Position numbers and translations under genes: made by a program | Notes under the pieces: model-generated | Databases searched by the model: none | What the model was told of the DNA's origin: nothing | Seen by the model: the letters and a program-made list of their open reading frames with translations, nothing else | Assembly: GCF_029968035.1 (NCBI RefSeq) | Contig: NZ_JASCIQ010000021.1 | Span: 81,044 to 145,043 of the forward strand | Direction: 5' to 3' | DNA length: 64,000 nt | From: Streptomyces cavernicola | GTDB lineage: Bacteria; Actinomycetota; Actinomycetes; Streptomycetales; Streptomycetaceae | Part shown: one piece after another, positions 1 to 8,193 of the stretch | Position numbering within the stretch: the first letter of the stretch is position 1 | Layout: each line of letters begins with the position of its first letter

Positions 1-3
1 GGG

Positions 4-1425
4 TCAGGGCAGTTGGATGGCCTTGGTCTCCAGGAACTCTTCGAGGCCGTGGGTGCCGAGTTCGCGTCCGGTGCCGGACTGCTTGTAGCCGCCGAAGGGG
101 GCGTGGTGGTTCCAGGGGGCGCCGTTGATCTCGACCTGTCCGCTGCGGATGCGGCGTGCGACGTGCTGGGCTCGGTCGAGGTCGGCGGAGAACACTCCGG
201 CGTTGAGTCCGTAAGGGGTGTCGTTGGCGATGCGGATCGCGTCGTCCTCGTCGTCGTACGCCTGGATGACGAGTACGGGGCCGAAGATCTCTTCCTGGAC
301 GATGGCCATGTCGCGGGTGGTGTCGGAGAAGACGGTGGGTTGTACGTAGTAGCCGGTGTCGAGGCTCTGGGGTGGTTCGGTGCCGCCGGTCACCAGGCGG
401 GCGCCTTCTTCGATGCCGCGGCGTATGTAGTCGCGTACGGTTTCGCGCTGCCGGTCGGAGATGACCGGGCCGAGGACGGTGCCGGGCTGGAACGGGTCGC
501 CGACCGGGATGGCCTCGGCGACGGTCTTGGCGATCTGCTCGGCCTCCGCAAGGCGGGCGCGGGGCACGATCAGCCGGGTGAGGGCGGAGCAGGTCTGTCC
601 GGTGTTGAGGAAGCAGGCGGTCACGCCGCGGGTCACGGCGGCGGTGAGGTCGGCGTCGTCGAGGACGATGAGTGGGGACTTGCCGCCCAGTTCGAGGGCG
701 ACCCGCTTGACCGTGGCGGCGGCGAGTTCAGCGACGCGGCGCCCGGCCCGCGTCGACCCGGTGAAGGACACCATGTCCACCTCGGGGTGGGCGGCGATGG
801 CTTCACCGACCACTGTTCCCTTGCCGCTCACCAGGTTGAACACCCCGTCGGGCAGGCCGACTTCGTGGAGTATGTCGGCGAGGACGAAGGCGTTCAGCGG
901 TGCCACTTCGCTGGGCTTGAGGACGACGGTGCAGCCGGTGGCCAGGGCCGGGGCGATCTTGGCGGCGATCTGGTGCAGCGGGTAGTTCCAGGGGGTGATG
1001 GCGCCGACCACGCCGATCGGTTCGCGTACGACGAGGGAGTTGTGCTGCTGTTCGGTGAAGGCGTAGGAGCGGGCGAGTTCGGCGGCGGTGGCGAACGACA
1101 TGACGGGCAGGCCGACTTGGATGAGGTTGCTGTGGAGGTAGGGCATGCCGACCTCTTGGCTGATCAGGGTGGCGAGCTCGGTCTGGCGGTCGAGGAGGGC
1201 CTCGACGGCGCGGTCGAGCAGCTTCGCACGCTGTTCGGCGGGGGTCTGCGACCAGTCCGCGAAGGCCCGTCGGGCGGCGGTCACCGCGCGGTCGACGTCC
1301 TCGGCGGTGCCGGCGGGGGTGCTTCCCATGACCTGTTCGGTCGCGGCGTTGACGACCTGTGTGGTCTCGCTGCCGGTGGACGGGGTCCAGGCCCCGTCGA
1401 CGTAGATCTTGCTGCGGTGGTTCAT
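4..1425 (-). CDS. Aldehyde dehydrogenase family protein
   Basis: A 473-residue NAD(P)-dependent aldehyde dehydrogenase, the normal length for the family, which oxidises an aldehyde to its acid. Visible landmarks are the substrate-binding stretch GAITPWNYPL, the catalytic-Glu region LELGGKSP, the catalytic Cys in NTGQTCSA, and the C-terminal EEIFGPVL and FGGYKQSG motifs. It is the last gene of a minus-strand run TauD-type dioxygenase, MFS transporter, acyl-CoA ligase, ALDH, and starts 33 bp after the ligase. The context suggests it oxidises an aldehyde released by the dioxygenase, giving an acid that the ligase then activates; this is inference. The specific substrate cannot be read from the sequence. 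Confidence 0.93.
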   Translation of the reverse strand: MNHRSKIYVDGAWTPSTGSETTQVVNAATEQVMGSTPAGTAEDVDRAVTAARRAFADWSQTPAEQRAKLLDRAVEALLDRQTELATLISQEVGMPYLHSNLIQVGLPVMSFATAAELARSYAFTEQQHNSLVVREPIGVVGAITPWNYPLHQIAAKIAPALATGCTVVLKPSEVAPLNAFVLADILHEVGLPDGVFNLVSGKGTVVGEAIAAHPEVDMVSFTGSTRAGRRVAELAAATVKRVALELGGKSPLIVLDDADLTAAVTRGVTACFLNTGQTCSALTRLIVPRARLAEAEQIAKTVAEAIPVGDPFQPGTVLGPVISDRQRETVRDYIRRGIEEGARLVTGGTEPPQSLDTGYYVQPTVFSDTTRDMAIVQEEIFGPVLVIQAYDDEDDAIRIANDTPYGLNAGVFSADLDRAQHVARRIRSGQVEINGAPWNHHAPFGGYKQSGTGRELGTHGLEEFLETKAIQLP

Positions 1426-1458
1426 CGGTGGTCGCTCTCCTTGGGGGGCGGGGCGGTG

Positions 1459-3000
1459 TCAGGCCAGCTCGCGCTTGAGGATCTTTCCGGTGGGGCCGAG
1501 CGGCAGGGCTTCGCGGAATTCCACGAGCCGTGGGTACTTGTGGCCGGCCATGGCCGCCTTGCTCCACGCCACCAGCTCGTCCTCGGTGACGGTGCTTTCG
1601 GGGGTGGGGATCACGAAGGCTTTGACTTCCTCGCCGTGGCGGTTGTGCGGTACGCCGACGACGGCGGCGAGGCTGACGGCGGGGTGGGTCATGAGGGCTT
1701 CCTCGACCTCGCGCGGGTAGACGTTGAAGCCGCCGCGGATGATGAGGTCCTTGACCCGGTCGACGATGTAGAGGTAGCCGTCCTCGTCGCGGCGGCCGAT
1801 GTCGCCGGTGTGGAACCACCCGTCGCGCAGTGCCTCGGCCGTCTCCGCGGGGCGTCCGAAGTAGCCCTTCATGACGTTGTGGCCCTTGATGACCAGTTCG
1901 CCCGGCTCGCCGACGGGTGCCTCCCGGCCGTCCTCGTCGACGACCCGGACCTCAACGCCCCATACCGGCAGGCCGATCGAGCCCGGTCGGACGGGCCGGT
2001 CCTGGCGGTTGAAGGTGGCGGTGGGGCAGGTCTCGGAGAGGCCGTACCCCTCCAGGATCTGCACGCCGAACTTCTCGGTGAAGCCGCGCAGAACCGCCGG
2101 TGGCAGCGGGGCGCCGCCCGAGACGGCCACCCGGAGCGTTGCGCGGACGGCATCGAGGTCGATGCTGTCGGTGTCGGCGTTGAGCAGTTCCCAGTACATC
2201 GTCGGGACGCCCGCGAAGAAGGTGACCTGCTCGCGTTGCGTCAGCGTCAGCACGTCGGCCGCGGAGAAGCGGGGGAGCAGGACCAGCGTCGCGCGGGAGT
2301 AGAAACCGGCGTTCATCTGTGTGGTCTGGGCGAAGCTGTGGAACAGCGGTAGGGCGATGAGCTGTACGTCGTGTGGGTGCCACTCGTACATCACGTCGTA
2401 GAGCCGGGCGTTGAGCAGCATGTTCGCGTGGCTGAGTTCGGCGCCCTTGGGCTGCCCGGTGGTGCCGCTGGTGTAGAGGATGACCGCGGTGTCCTGCGGC
2501 TCGGTCGGCACGGTCTCGAACGTCGTCGGCCGGCCCTCAAGGGCGGCACCGAGCGTCTGTGCGCCGGCGATCGGTGAGGAGGCTGTGGGATCCGCGGTCA
2601 GGAGGAAGAAGTGCTCGCACTTCTCCGCCGCCTGGAAGCCGGCCCAGCCTTCGTCCCCGAGGCGGAGCTGCTCTGTGCCTTCGAAGCAGAGGAACGCCTT
2701 CGCCTGCGAGTCCTCCAAGTGGTAGGCGATCTCACGGGACTTGAGCAGGACGTTGAGTGGTACGACGACGCCGCCCGCCTTGAGGATGCCGTAGTAGACG
2801 ATCGGGAAGTACGGCACGTTGGGGCAGGCGAGCGCGACCCTGTCGCCCGGCTCGATACCGGAGGCGACCAGCAGATGCGCCACTTGGTTGGCTGCCGCCT
2901 CAACTGCCGCGTAGGACAGCCGTGTTGATCCGCACACGACCGCCTCACGCGACGGCTGCTCGCGTGCGGAATCCTCAAGCAGCATGGCAAGGTTGAGCAT
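1459..3000 (-). CDS. AMP-dependent acyl-CoA ligase
   Basis: A 513-residue adenylate-forming CoA ligase. The AMP-binding P-loop YTSGTTGQPKG lies near residue 170, the GYGLSETCP motif near 325, the hinge region YIVDRVKDLIIRGG near 410, and the catalytic C-terminal Lys in GKILKREL. These are the family's core motifs in the right order, so the enzyme should be active on a carboxylic acid (fatty, aryl or terpenoid). It sits between an MFS transporter and an aldehyde dehydrogenase on the same strand. Its job is probably to activate the acid imported or produced by the neighbouring genes for beta-oxidation, possibly by the divergent acyl-CoA dehydrogenase/thiolase operon at 7-11 kb; this link is inferred. 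Confidence 0.93.
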   Translation of the reverse strand: MLNLAMLLEDSAREQPSREAVVCGSTRLSYAAVEAAANQVAHLLVASGIEPGDRVALACPNVPYFPIVYYGILKAGGVVVPLNVLLKSREIAYHLEDSQAKAFLCFEGTEQLRLGDEGWAGFQAAEKCEHFFLLTADPTASSPIAGAQTLGAALEGRPTTFETVPTEPQDTAVILYTSGTTGQPKGAELSHANMLLNARLYDVMYEWHPHDVQLIALPLFHSFAQTTQMNAGFYSRATLVLLPRFSAADVLTLTQREQVTFFAGVPTMYWELLNADTDSIDLDAVRATLRVAVSGGAPLPPAVLRGFTEKFGVQILEGYGLSETCPTATFNRQDRPVRPGSIGLPVWGVEVRVVDEDGREAPVGEPGELVIKGHNVMKGYFGRPAETAEALRDGWFHTGDIGRRDEDGYLYIVDRVKDLIIRGGFNVYPREVEEALMTHPAVSLAAVVGVPHNRHGEEVKAFVIPTPESTVTEDELVAWSKAAMAGHKYPRLVEFREALPLGPTGKILKRELA

Positions 3001-3072
3001 CTGTCGTCGTCCTTCGGTCAGGTGTGGGACATGAGCGGCCGACGCGCGTCGCAGTCGGCGGGCCGTGGTGTG

Positions 3073-4389
3073 TCAGGTGTTGGCGCGGGTGGCGTCGCGG
3101 GCCGGGTCGATGAGGGTGAGGGCCGCGAGGGCGCCAAGGAGCAGGAGGGCTCCGGAGAGCACGATGGCGCTCTGGTAGCCGGTCTCGCCCTGGGTGTCGA
3201 GCAGGTGTCCGACGACGGCGGGGGCGATGAGGCCCGCGGTGGTGACGGTGGCGTTCATCGTGCCGAGGGCGCCGCCGCGCCGGGCGGGCGGGGCCAGTTC
3301 GGTGATGGTGGTGACCGCGACGGCCGCGAAGGAACCGCCCAGTCCGAGGCCGACGGCAAGGAGTGCGGTCTTCGCTGCCGTGCCGTCCACCAGGGGTACG
3401 GCCAGGCAGGCGGCCGCACCGATGAACAGCAGGCCGCTGCCGACTCTGCCGCGCGCCCAGCGGCTGCTGACGCCGCGGCGCATGAGCCATCCGGTGACGG
3501 CGGCCTGGCCGAGCAGTGTGAGTCCGCCCAGGACCCAGGTGAGGGCGACGAGGTTGGCGGAGGCGCTTGGGGAGTGGCCCAGGCCGCTGCGTAGGTAGGA
3601 GGGCAGCCAGGCGAGCATCAGCGCCAGCGTCCAGTAGCTGGTGAAGTACGCGAGGGTGGTGCCGAGCCAGGTGCGGGTGCCCAGGATCCGCCGGTAGGCG
3701 GGCCTGGCCGCAGCGGTGTCGGAGACGGGCCCGGAGGTGGTGGAGGGGGCCTCCGGGGTGTTGGTCCGGTACGGTCCGTCGGCGCCGAGGAGGGCCCAGG
3801 CGACGGCCCACAGCACTCCGACGGCGGCCAGCACCCAGAGCGCGGCACGCCAGCCATGGTGGTTGATGACCCAGGTCAGGCCGGGTGCGGCGGTGATCAC
3901 GCCCAGGGTGACGCCGAGGGTGACCAGGGCCCCGGGGAGGTTGCGCCGATGGTTGGGGAACCAGGACATCGCGGCCTGCTGGGCGACGGGGAAGGCGGGA
4001 CCTTCGGCCGCGCCCAGCATGACGCGCGACCCGATCAGTACGGCCAGACCGCCGCCCAGCGCGGCCGGTGTCTGAGCGATCGACCAGAGCAGGGCCATGG
4101 CCAGGAGCAGCCATTTCGGTCGTACGCGGTCGGCGAGCAGCCCCACCGCGGCGCCGGCGACGGAGAAGAGCAGGAAGAAGGCGCTGTTGGCGAGTCCGAA
4201 GTCGGTGGCCGACAGGCCCATGTCCGTGCGGATCTGCTCGGCCGCGAGGCCGAGCACGGACTTGTCCGCGAAGTTGACCATCATGAAGACCACGAGCAGG
4301 GCGGTGACGGTCCAGGCGCGGGCGCCGGCGCCCCGGCCTGCCGGCGGGGTCTTGTCGAACTGTCTGGGTGCGGTTCCGGCGGCGGTCAC
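3073..4389 (-). CDS. MFS transporter, catabolic uptake type
   Basis: A 438-residue major facilitator protein with about 12 hydrophobic segments. It carries the loop-2 signature GLLADRVRPKW and the motif VNFADKSVLGL in helix 1, typical of the anion:cation symporter (phthalate/tartrate-like) group. I chose GTG at 4389 because a GGAGGA Shine-Dalgarno lies just upstream; the open frame runs on to 5511 only because GC-rich antisense DNA lacks stops. It is flanked by the TauD-type dioxygenase (116 bp upstream) and the acyl-CoA ligase (72 bp downstream), so uptake of the operon's organic-acid substrate is the likely role. Confidence 0.9.
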   Translation of the reverse strand: MTAAGTAPRQFDKTPPAGRGAGARAWTVTALLVVFMMVNFADKSVLGLAAEQIRTDMGLSATDFGLANSAFFLLFSVAGAAVGLLADRVRPKWLLLAMALLWSIAQTPAALGGGLAVLIGSRVMLGAAEGPAFPVAQQAAMSWFPNHRRNLPGALVTLGVTLGVITAAPGLTWVINHHGWRAALWVLAAVGVLWAVAWALLGADGPYRTNTPEAPSTTSGPVSDTAAARPAYRRILGTRTWLGTTLAYFTSYWTLALMLAWLPSYLRSGLGHSPSASANLVALTWVLGGLTLLGQAAVTGWLMRRGVSSRWARGRVGSGLLFIGAAACLAVPLVDGTAAKTALLAVGLGLGGSFAAVAVTTITELAPPARRGGALGTMNATVTTAGLIAPAVVGHLLDTQGETGYQSAIVLSGALLLLGALAALTLIDPARDATRANT

Positions 4390-4505
4390 GAGGTCCTCCG
4401 AAAGGGATTGCCGGTCACGAGGTGGACGCACGTGGAAGCGGGCCTGCTTCCAGGAAGCGTGCTGGGGCCCGGCACCGCACGTGGTGCGGGCGGCGGAGGA
4501 GCGGA

Positions 4506-5429
4506 TCAGGAGAGGGGGACGCCGGCGATCGCGATGCGCTCCATGACGCGTCGCTGCGGGAAGTAGTCGTTGATCGCGTAGTGCTGGACCGCGATGTTGT
4601 CCCAGATCGCGATGGAGTCCGGCTGCCAGCGGAAGCGGATCTGGTACTCGGGGACGCGGGCCTGGAGGACGAGTTCGTCGAGGAGCTCGCGGCTCTCGGT
4701 GTCGGACAGGCCGACGATCCGTGTGGTGAAGGGCTCGTTGACGTAGAGCACCTTGCGTCCGGACTGCGGGTGGCGGACGACCACCGGATGCTCCACCGGC
4801 GGCAGGGTCTTGCGCAGCGGGGCGATCTGGTCCTCGGTCATGGTCGATCCCCAACTGGGCACCCAGTCGTGCACCGCGGTGAGTCCCTCGATCCGGTCCT
4901 TCAGGGGCTCGGAGAGGTTGTCGTACGCGGCCCCCATGTCCGCCCACATCGTGTCGCCGCCTGCGGGGGGCACCTCGATGGCGCGCAGTACGGAACCCAG
5001 GGCCGGCGCGGCCATGAAGGAGTGGTCGCTGTGCCAGATGTTCTCGTTGCCGATCATCGCGGCGTCCTTGGCCAGGCGGGAGACACCGGCGGTGTCGGCC
5101 TTGGGGAAGAAGGGGTTCGCCTCCCGCTCGCCCCAGAGCCCGGCGAGCGCGACATGGTGCTCGGGGGTGAAGCGGTGCTGGTCGCGGAAGAAGATCACCT
5201 TCCACTCGAGGAGGGCCTGCCGCAGCTCGTCGGCGAGGCCGTCGCCGATCGGCTGGGAGAGGTCGACGCCGGTGATCTCGGCGCCGATGTGCGGGGTGAG
5301 CGGTGCGATGTCCAGCATCCGGTACTCGGTCCGGCGGGCGCCCGGAGCCGTGCGGTTCAGGACACGCTGCCCGTAGTGCATCAGGGGCTTGTCGAGGGCG
5401 GGCTTCGGGGTGACGACGGTCGTTGCCAT
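4506..5429 (-). CDS. TauD/TfdA family Fe(II)/2-oxoglutarate dioxygenase
   Basis: A 307-residue TauD/TfdA dioxygenase. The iron-binding HxD is visible as WHSDHSF (His133, Asp135), and the distal His is probably in AVQHYAIND near the C terminus, preceded by an Arg-rich strand (QIRFRWQ) that binds 2-oxoglutarate in this family. Members hydroxylate a carbon next to sulfonate, ether or carboxylate groups and so release an aldehyde or ketone. It is the first gene of the four-gene minus-strand operon; the aldehyde dehydrogenase and CoA ligase downstream fit processing of such a product. A 16-bp palindrome sits just upstream of its start (5448-5463). Substrate unknown. Confidence 0.9.
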   Translation of the reverse strand: MATTVVTPKPALDKPLMHYGQRVLNRTAPGARRTEYRMLDIAPLTPHIGAEITGVDLSQPIGDGLADELRQALLEWKVIFFRDQHRFTPEHHVALAGLWGEREANPFFPKADTAGVSRLAKDAAMIGNENIWHSDHSFMAAPALGSVLRAIEVPPAGGDTMWADMGAAYDNLSEPLKDRIEGLTAVHDWVPSWGSTMTEDQIAPLRKTLPPVEHPVVVRHPQSGRKVLYVNEPFTTRIVGLSDTESRELLDELVLQARVPEYQIRFRWQPDSIAIWDNIAVQHYAINDYFPQRRVMERIAIAGVPLS

Positions 5430-5447
5430 GAGGGCTCCTCCGCGGTG

Positions 5448-5463
5448 ACGAAACCAATTTCGT
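5448..5463. promoter_or_regulatory. Palindromic operator before the TauD operon
   Basis: ACGAAA-CCAA-TTTCGT, a perfect inverted repeat with 6-bp arms, 19 bp upstream of the dioxygenase ATG. The neighbouring TetR gene (5570-6172) is the obvious candidate to bind it and repress the operon. Confidence 0.6.
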
Positions 5464-5569
5464 TAACGGGAGTATCGATATTGCGACGCGTCGGGGCAAG
5501 GGCCTGGGCACAGCAAAATTTCAGGACCGCCTCAAGGCAGCCGACTCCGGCCGGGCGTGAACCCTGGGC

Positions 5570-6172
5570 TCAGGGCTGAACGCCCACGGCGCGGGCGACC
5601 AGCTCGACCAGCTCGTCCACCAGCCGGCTGTCGGGCAGCTCCTGCTCGCTCACCAAGCGGAACACCAGAGGCGCGGCCACCAGGGTCGCCGCGGCCCCGA
5701 CGTCGGTGTCGGGCCGCACCTCCCCGCGCTCGATACCGCGCTCCAGGATGTGCCGGGTCTCGCTCATGACCCGGGCGGTGTAGGCCCCGTACGCGCTGCG
5801 CCCGGCTCCGGCCTCGGCCGCCAGGCCGACGACGCCGGCGATGAGGCGGTCGGTCCCGGGCCTGCGGTACGCCTCCATGCGCGCGGTGAGCACCTCGCGC
5901 AGCTCGGCACGGAAGTCCCCCAGGTCGGGGACGGACAGGGGGCCGATGCGCGACTCGGCAGCCGCGATGATCAGGTTCTGCTTGGTGGGCCAGCGCCGGT
6001 AGATGGCAGGCTTGCTCACCTCCGCACGCAGAGCCACCGCGTCCATCGTGACCGCGCTCATCCCCTCCTCCGCGACCAGCGCGACGACCGCTTCGAGCAC
6101 CGCGTGAGTGACCCTCTCCTCCCGCGGGCGCCCCGGTCCCCGTGCCGCGCCCCGAGCCTGCTTCTCGACCAT
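5570..6172 (-). CDS. TetR family transcriptional regulator
   Basis: A 200-residue TetR regulator. The N-terminal helix-turn-helix is clear (GRPREERVTHAVLEA, then MDAVALRAEVSKPAIYRRW at about residues 42-60), followed by a helical ligand-binding C-terminal domain with the TetR_C-like stretch of this subgroup. It lies 140 bp upstream of the dioxygenase operon on the same strand, and a palindrome occupies the gap. Local repression relieved by a substrate-derived ligand is likely. The other candidate target is the half-site array before the acyl-CoA dehydrogenase at 6922-6956. Confidence 0.92.
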   Translation of the reverse strand: MVEKQARGAARGPGRPREERVTHAVLEAVVALVAEEGMSAVTMDAVALRAEVSKPAIYRRWPTKQNLIIAAAESRIGPLSVPDLGDFRAELREVLTARMEAYRRPGTDRLIAGVVGLAAEAGAGRSAYGAYTARVMSETRHILERGIERGEVRPDTDVGAAATLVAAPLVFRLVSEQELPDSRLVDELVELVARAVGVQP

Positions 6173-6564
6173 GCCCTGACCCTATGGGTTGCGCCGCAGG
6201 CCAACCAGGCCGGGGCGTCGGCGCTCTCGTGGGAAGCCCGCGTGTACCCGCCGACGGGGCCGAGCCTGCGCCGGCGCGGCCTCAAATCCAGGCCGCAGAA
6301 GGGGTGTTCTGAATGAGGCGTCGTGTCGCGCTTCCCACCGGGTCCGGCAGGGCCTGCCTCGGCTGCGGGCGGGCGGCGCGGGATCGAGCAGGCCAAATCC
6401 CGGCGCGCCGCCGCCCTCTTCGGTCTGTGAGGCTCGGCTCTGGTGCGCCACCACGTCCAGCACCGCCGGGTACGGGCCACTGACACGGCACCGCTCTTCG
6501 CTCAACTGGCCATTCACGGCGGGCCGTTCCGCGAGTACGTGGCCGCCACCGCTGGACACGCGCC
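6173..6564. other. Intergenic stretch without a recognised gene
   Basis: GC-rich sequence between the TetR start and the EF-hand relic. Several open frames exist on both strands, but none shows a recognisable domain, start signal or consistent codon bias. I see no repeat or terminator here that I would defend. Confidence 0.4.
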
Positions 6565-6729
6565 TCACGTGATGGTCGGTTCAAGGTGCGCCCAGGTCGG
6601 GGTCGCCGGTCCGCCGGTTGCCGGGTGCGGCCGGGGCCGTGCTGGTCGGTGCTGGTCGGTCCAGTAGTCGACGATCGCGGTGGTGACTTCCTCGGCGGAC
6701 AGCTTTCCGTCGCCGTCGCGACAGGGGCG
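6565..6729 (-). pseudogene. EF-hand protein remnant (C-terminal piece)
   Basis: On the minus strand this stretch reads RDGDGKLSAEEVTTAIVDYW, an EF-hand loop and exiting helix as in the small calmodulin-like proteins of streptomycetes, followed by a Pro-rich tail and a TGA at 6565-6567. The frame is closed by a stop immediately upstream and the first Asp of the calcium loop is replaced by Cys, so only the last EF-hand of a former gene seems to survive. Low certainty; a chance match is possible because the motif is short. Confidence 0.4.
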
Positions 6730-6921
6730 TCAGAGGCGGGCCTCGCGGACGCCCTGCGGGCGGCTCGCCCCGGAGTCTGAGGGGGCGGCCGATCACCACA
6801 CGGTCGTGCTGTCGCACCTTGATGCCTGGTCGGAGGCGGGCGCCGGGGCAGTACCGCTGGTGGTGGCCTGGGCGGACCGGCGTGGCTGGCCGGTTGACGG
6901 ATTCCACTCCTGCCAGCACAC

Positions 6922-6956
6922 TGAGCGAACGCTTACCAACTAAGCGGTTGCTTAGC
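6922..6956. promoter_or_regulatory. Alternating GCTTA/TAAGC half-site array
   Basis: Upstream of the acyl-CoA dehydrogenase the sequence contains TGAGCG-AA-CGCTTA, then CCAAC, then a perfect CTAAGC-GGTT-GCTTAG palindrome (6940-6955). The half-site GCTTA/TAAGC therefore occurs three times in alternating orientation. This is the layout expected for cooperative TetR-type binding near the -35/-10 region of the operon start at 7017. Confidence 0.6.
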
Positions 6957-7016
6957 GTGGGATTTCTCGGTGCTGTGGCCATTCCGGCGCGTTCCTCCCC
7001 GTTCTGAGGTGAAACC

Positions 7017-8160
7017 ATGTATCGCACCCTTTTCGACACCGACCACGAGGCTTTCCGGGCTTCCGTCCAGGCGTTCATCGGCCGTGAACTGCGGCCGCAC
7101 CATGAGAGGTTCATCGCTCAGCGCTCCATCGACCGTCAGGTGTGGACGGAGGCCGGCAAGCAGGGCTTCCTCGGCCTCCTTGTGCCCGAGGAGTACGGGG
7201 GCGGCGACGCGGGGGACTACCGGTTCAGCGCGGTCCTTGGGGAGGAACTGGCCAAGGTGTCCGCCGCTTTCGCCTCCTGCCTGTCCATCCACCGACGTGG
7301 TGGCGCCGTACCTGGTGGAGCTGACCACCGACGAGCAGAAGAAGCGGTGGCTGCCAGGCTTCTGCGACGGGTCGCTGGTCACCGCGATCGGCATGACCGA
7401 AGCCTCCGGGGGCTCGGACCTGGCCGCCCTGCGCACCACCGCTGTGCGGGACGGCGCCGACTGGATCCTCGACGGCTCCAAGACCTTCATCACCAACGGC
7501 TACTCCGCCGACCTCGTGGTGGTCGCGGCCCGGACCAGCCCGGAGAAGAAGGCCAAGGGCATCACGCTGTTCGCGGTCGAAGCCGGCACGAAGGGGTTCG
7601 AGCGGGGCCGGAAGCTGGACAAGGTCGGCCAACCGGAGGCCGACACCGCCGAGTTGTTCTTCGACCGGATGCGGATCCCCGCCGAGAACGTGCTCGGCGA
7701 GGTCGACCGCGGCTTCATCCACATGATGGAACGACTCCCGCAGGAGCGGGTCGGAGCCGCGGTCACCAACATCGCCCACGCCGACCAGATCCTGCGGGAG
7801 ACCATCGAATACACCAAGGAGCGACGGGCGTTCGGGCAACCGGTCGGCTCCTTCCAGTACAACAAGTTCCGCCTCGCCGAACTCGTGACCGCCGTCGAGG
7901 TCACCCAGGCATACGTCGACAACTGCGTGGCCGCGCACGTGGCCGGTGAGCTGACCGCGATCGACGCCGCGAAGGCCAAGTGGTGGTCCGCCCAGGTCCA
8001 GAACGACGTCCTCGACACCTGCGTCCAACTGCACGGCGGCTACGGCTACATGAACGAATACCGGGTCGCCCGCGCCTGGCAGGACGCCCGCGTGACCAAG
8101 ATCTGGGCCGGCTCCAACGAGATCATGAAGGAACTGATCGGCCGCGACCTCGGCCTGTAG
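7017..8160 (+). pseudogene. Acyl-CoA dehydrogenase, broken by a frameshift
   Basis: Together two frames encode a full-length (about 381 residues) acyl-CoA dehydrogenase. Frame one runs from ATG 7017 to the end of CLSIH at 7292; the protein continues in another frame from DVVAPYL at 7294, through the FAD/substrate motifs MTEASGGSD and DGSKTFITNG, then ERRAFGQPVGSFQ, the LHGGYGYMNEY region and IWAGSNEIMKELIGR at the C terminus. A single Thr codon is short by two bases: the DNA reads CACCGAC where CACACCGAC is expected, as if one copy of an AC dinucleotide were lost. Everything else is intact, so this is either a very recent mutation or a sequencing error. It heads an operon with the thiolase and two SDR genes. 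Confidence 0.88.
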
Positions 8161-8193
8161 ACCCTCTGCACCCCTCCCGAAAGGCACCGCACC

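Noticed and set aside
13..2352. 779-codon open frame on the plus strand opposite ALDH and ligase
   Set aside because: Antisense shadow of two well-supported genes; Gly/Val/Asp-rich composition with no domain.
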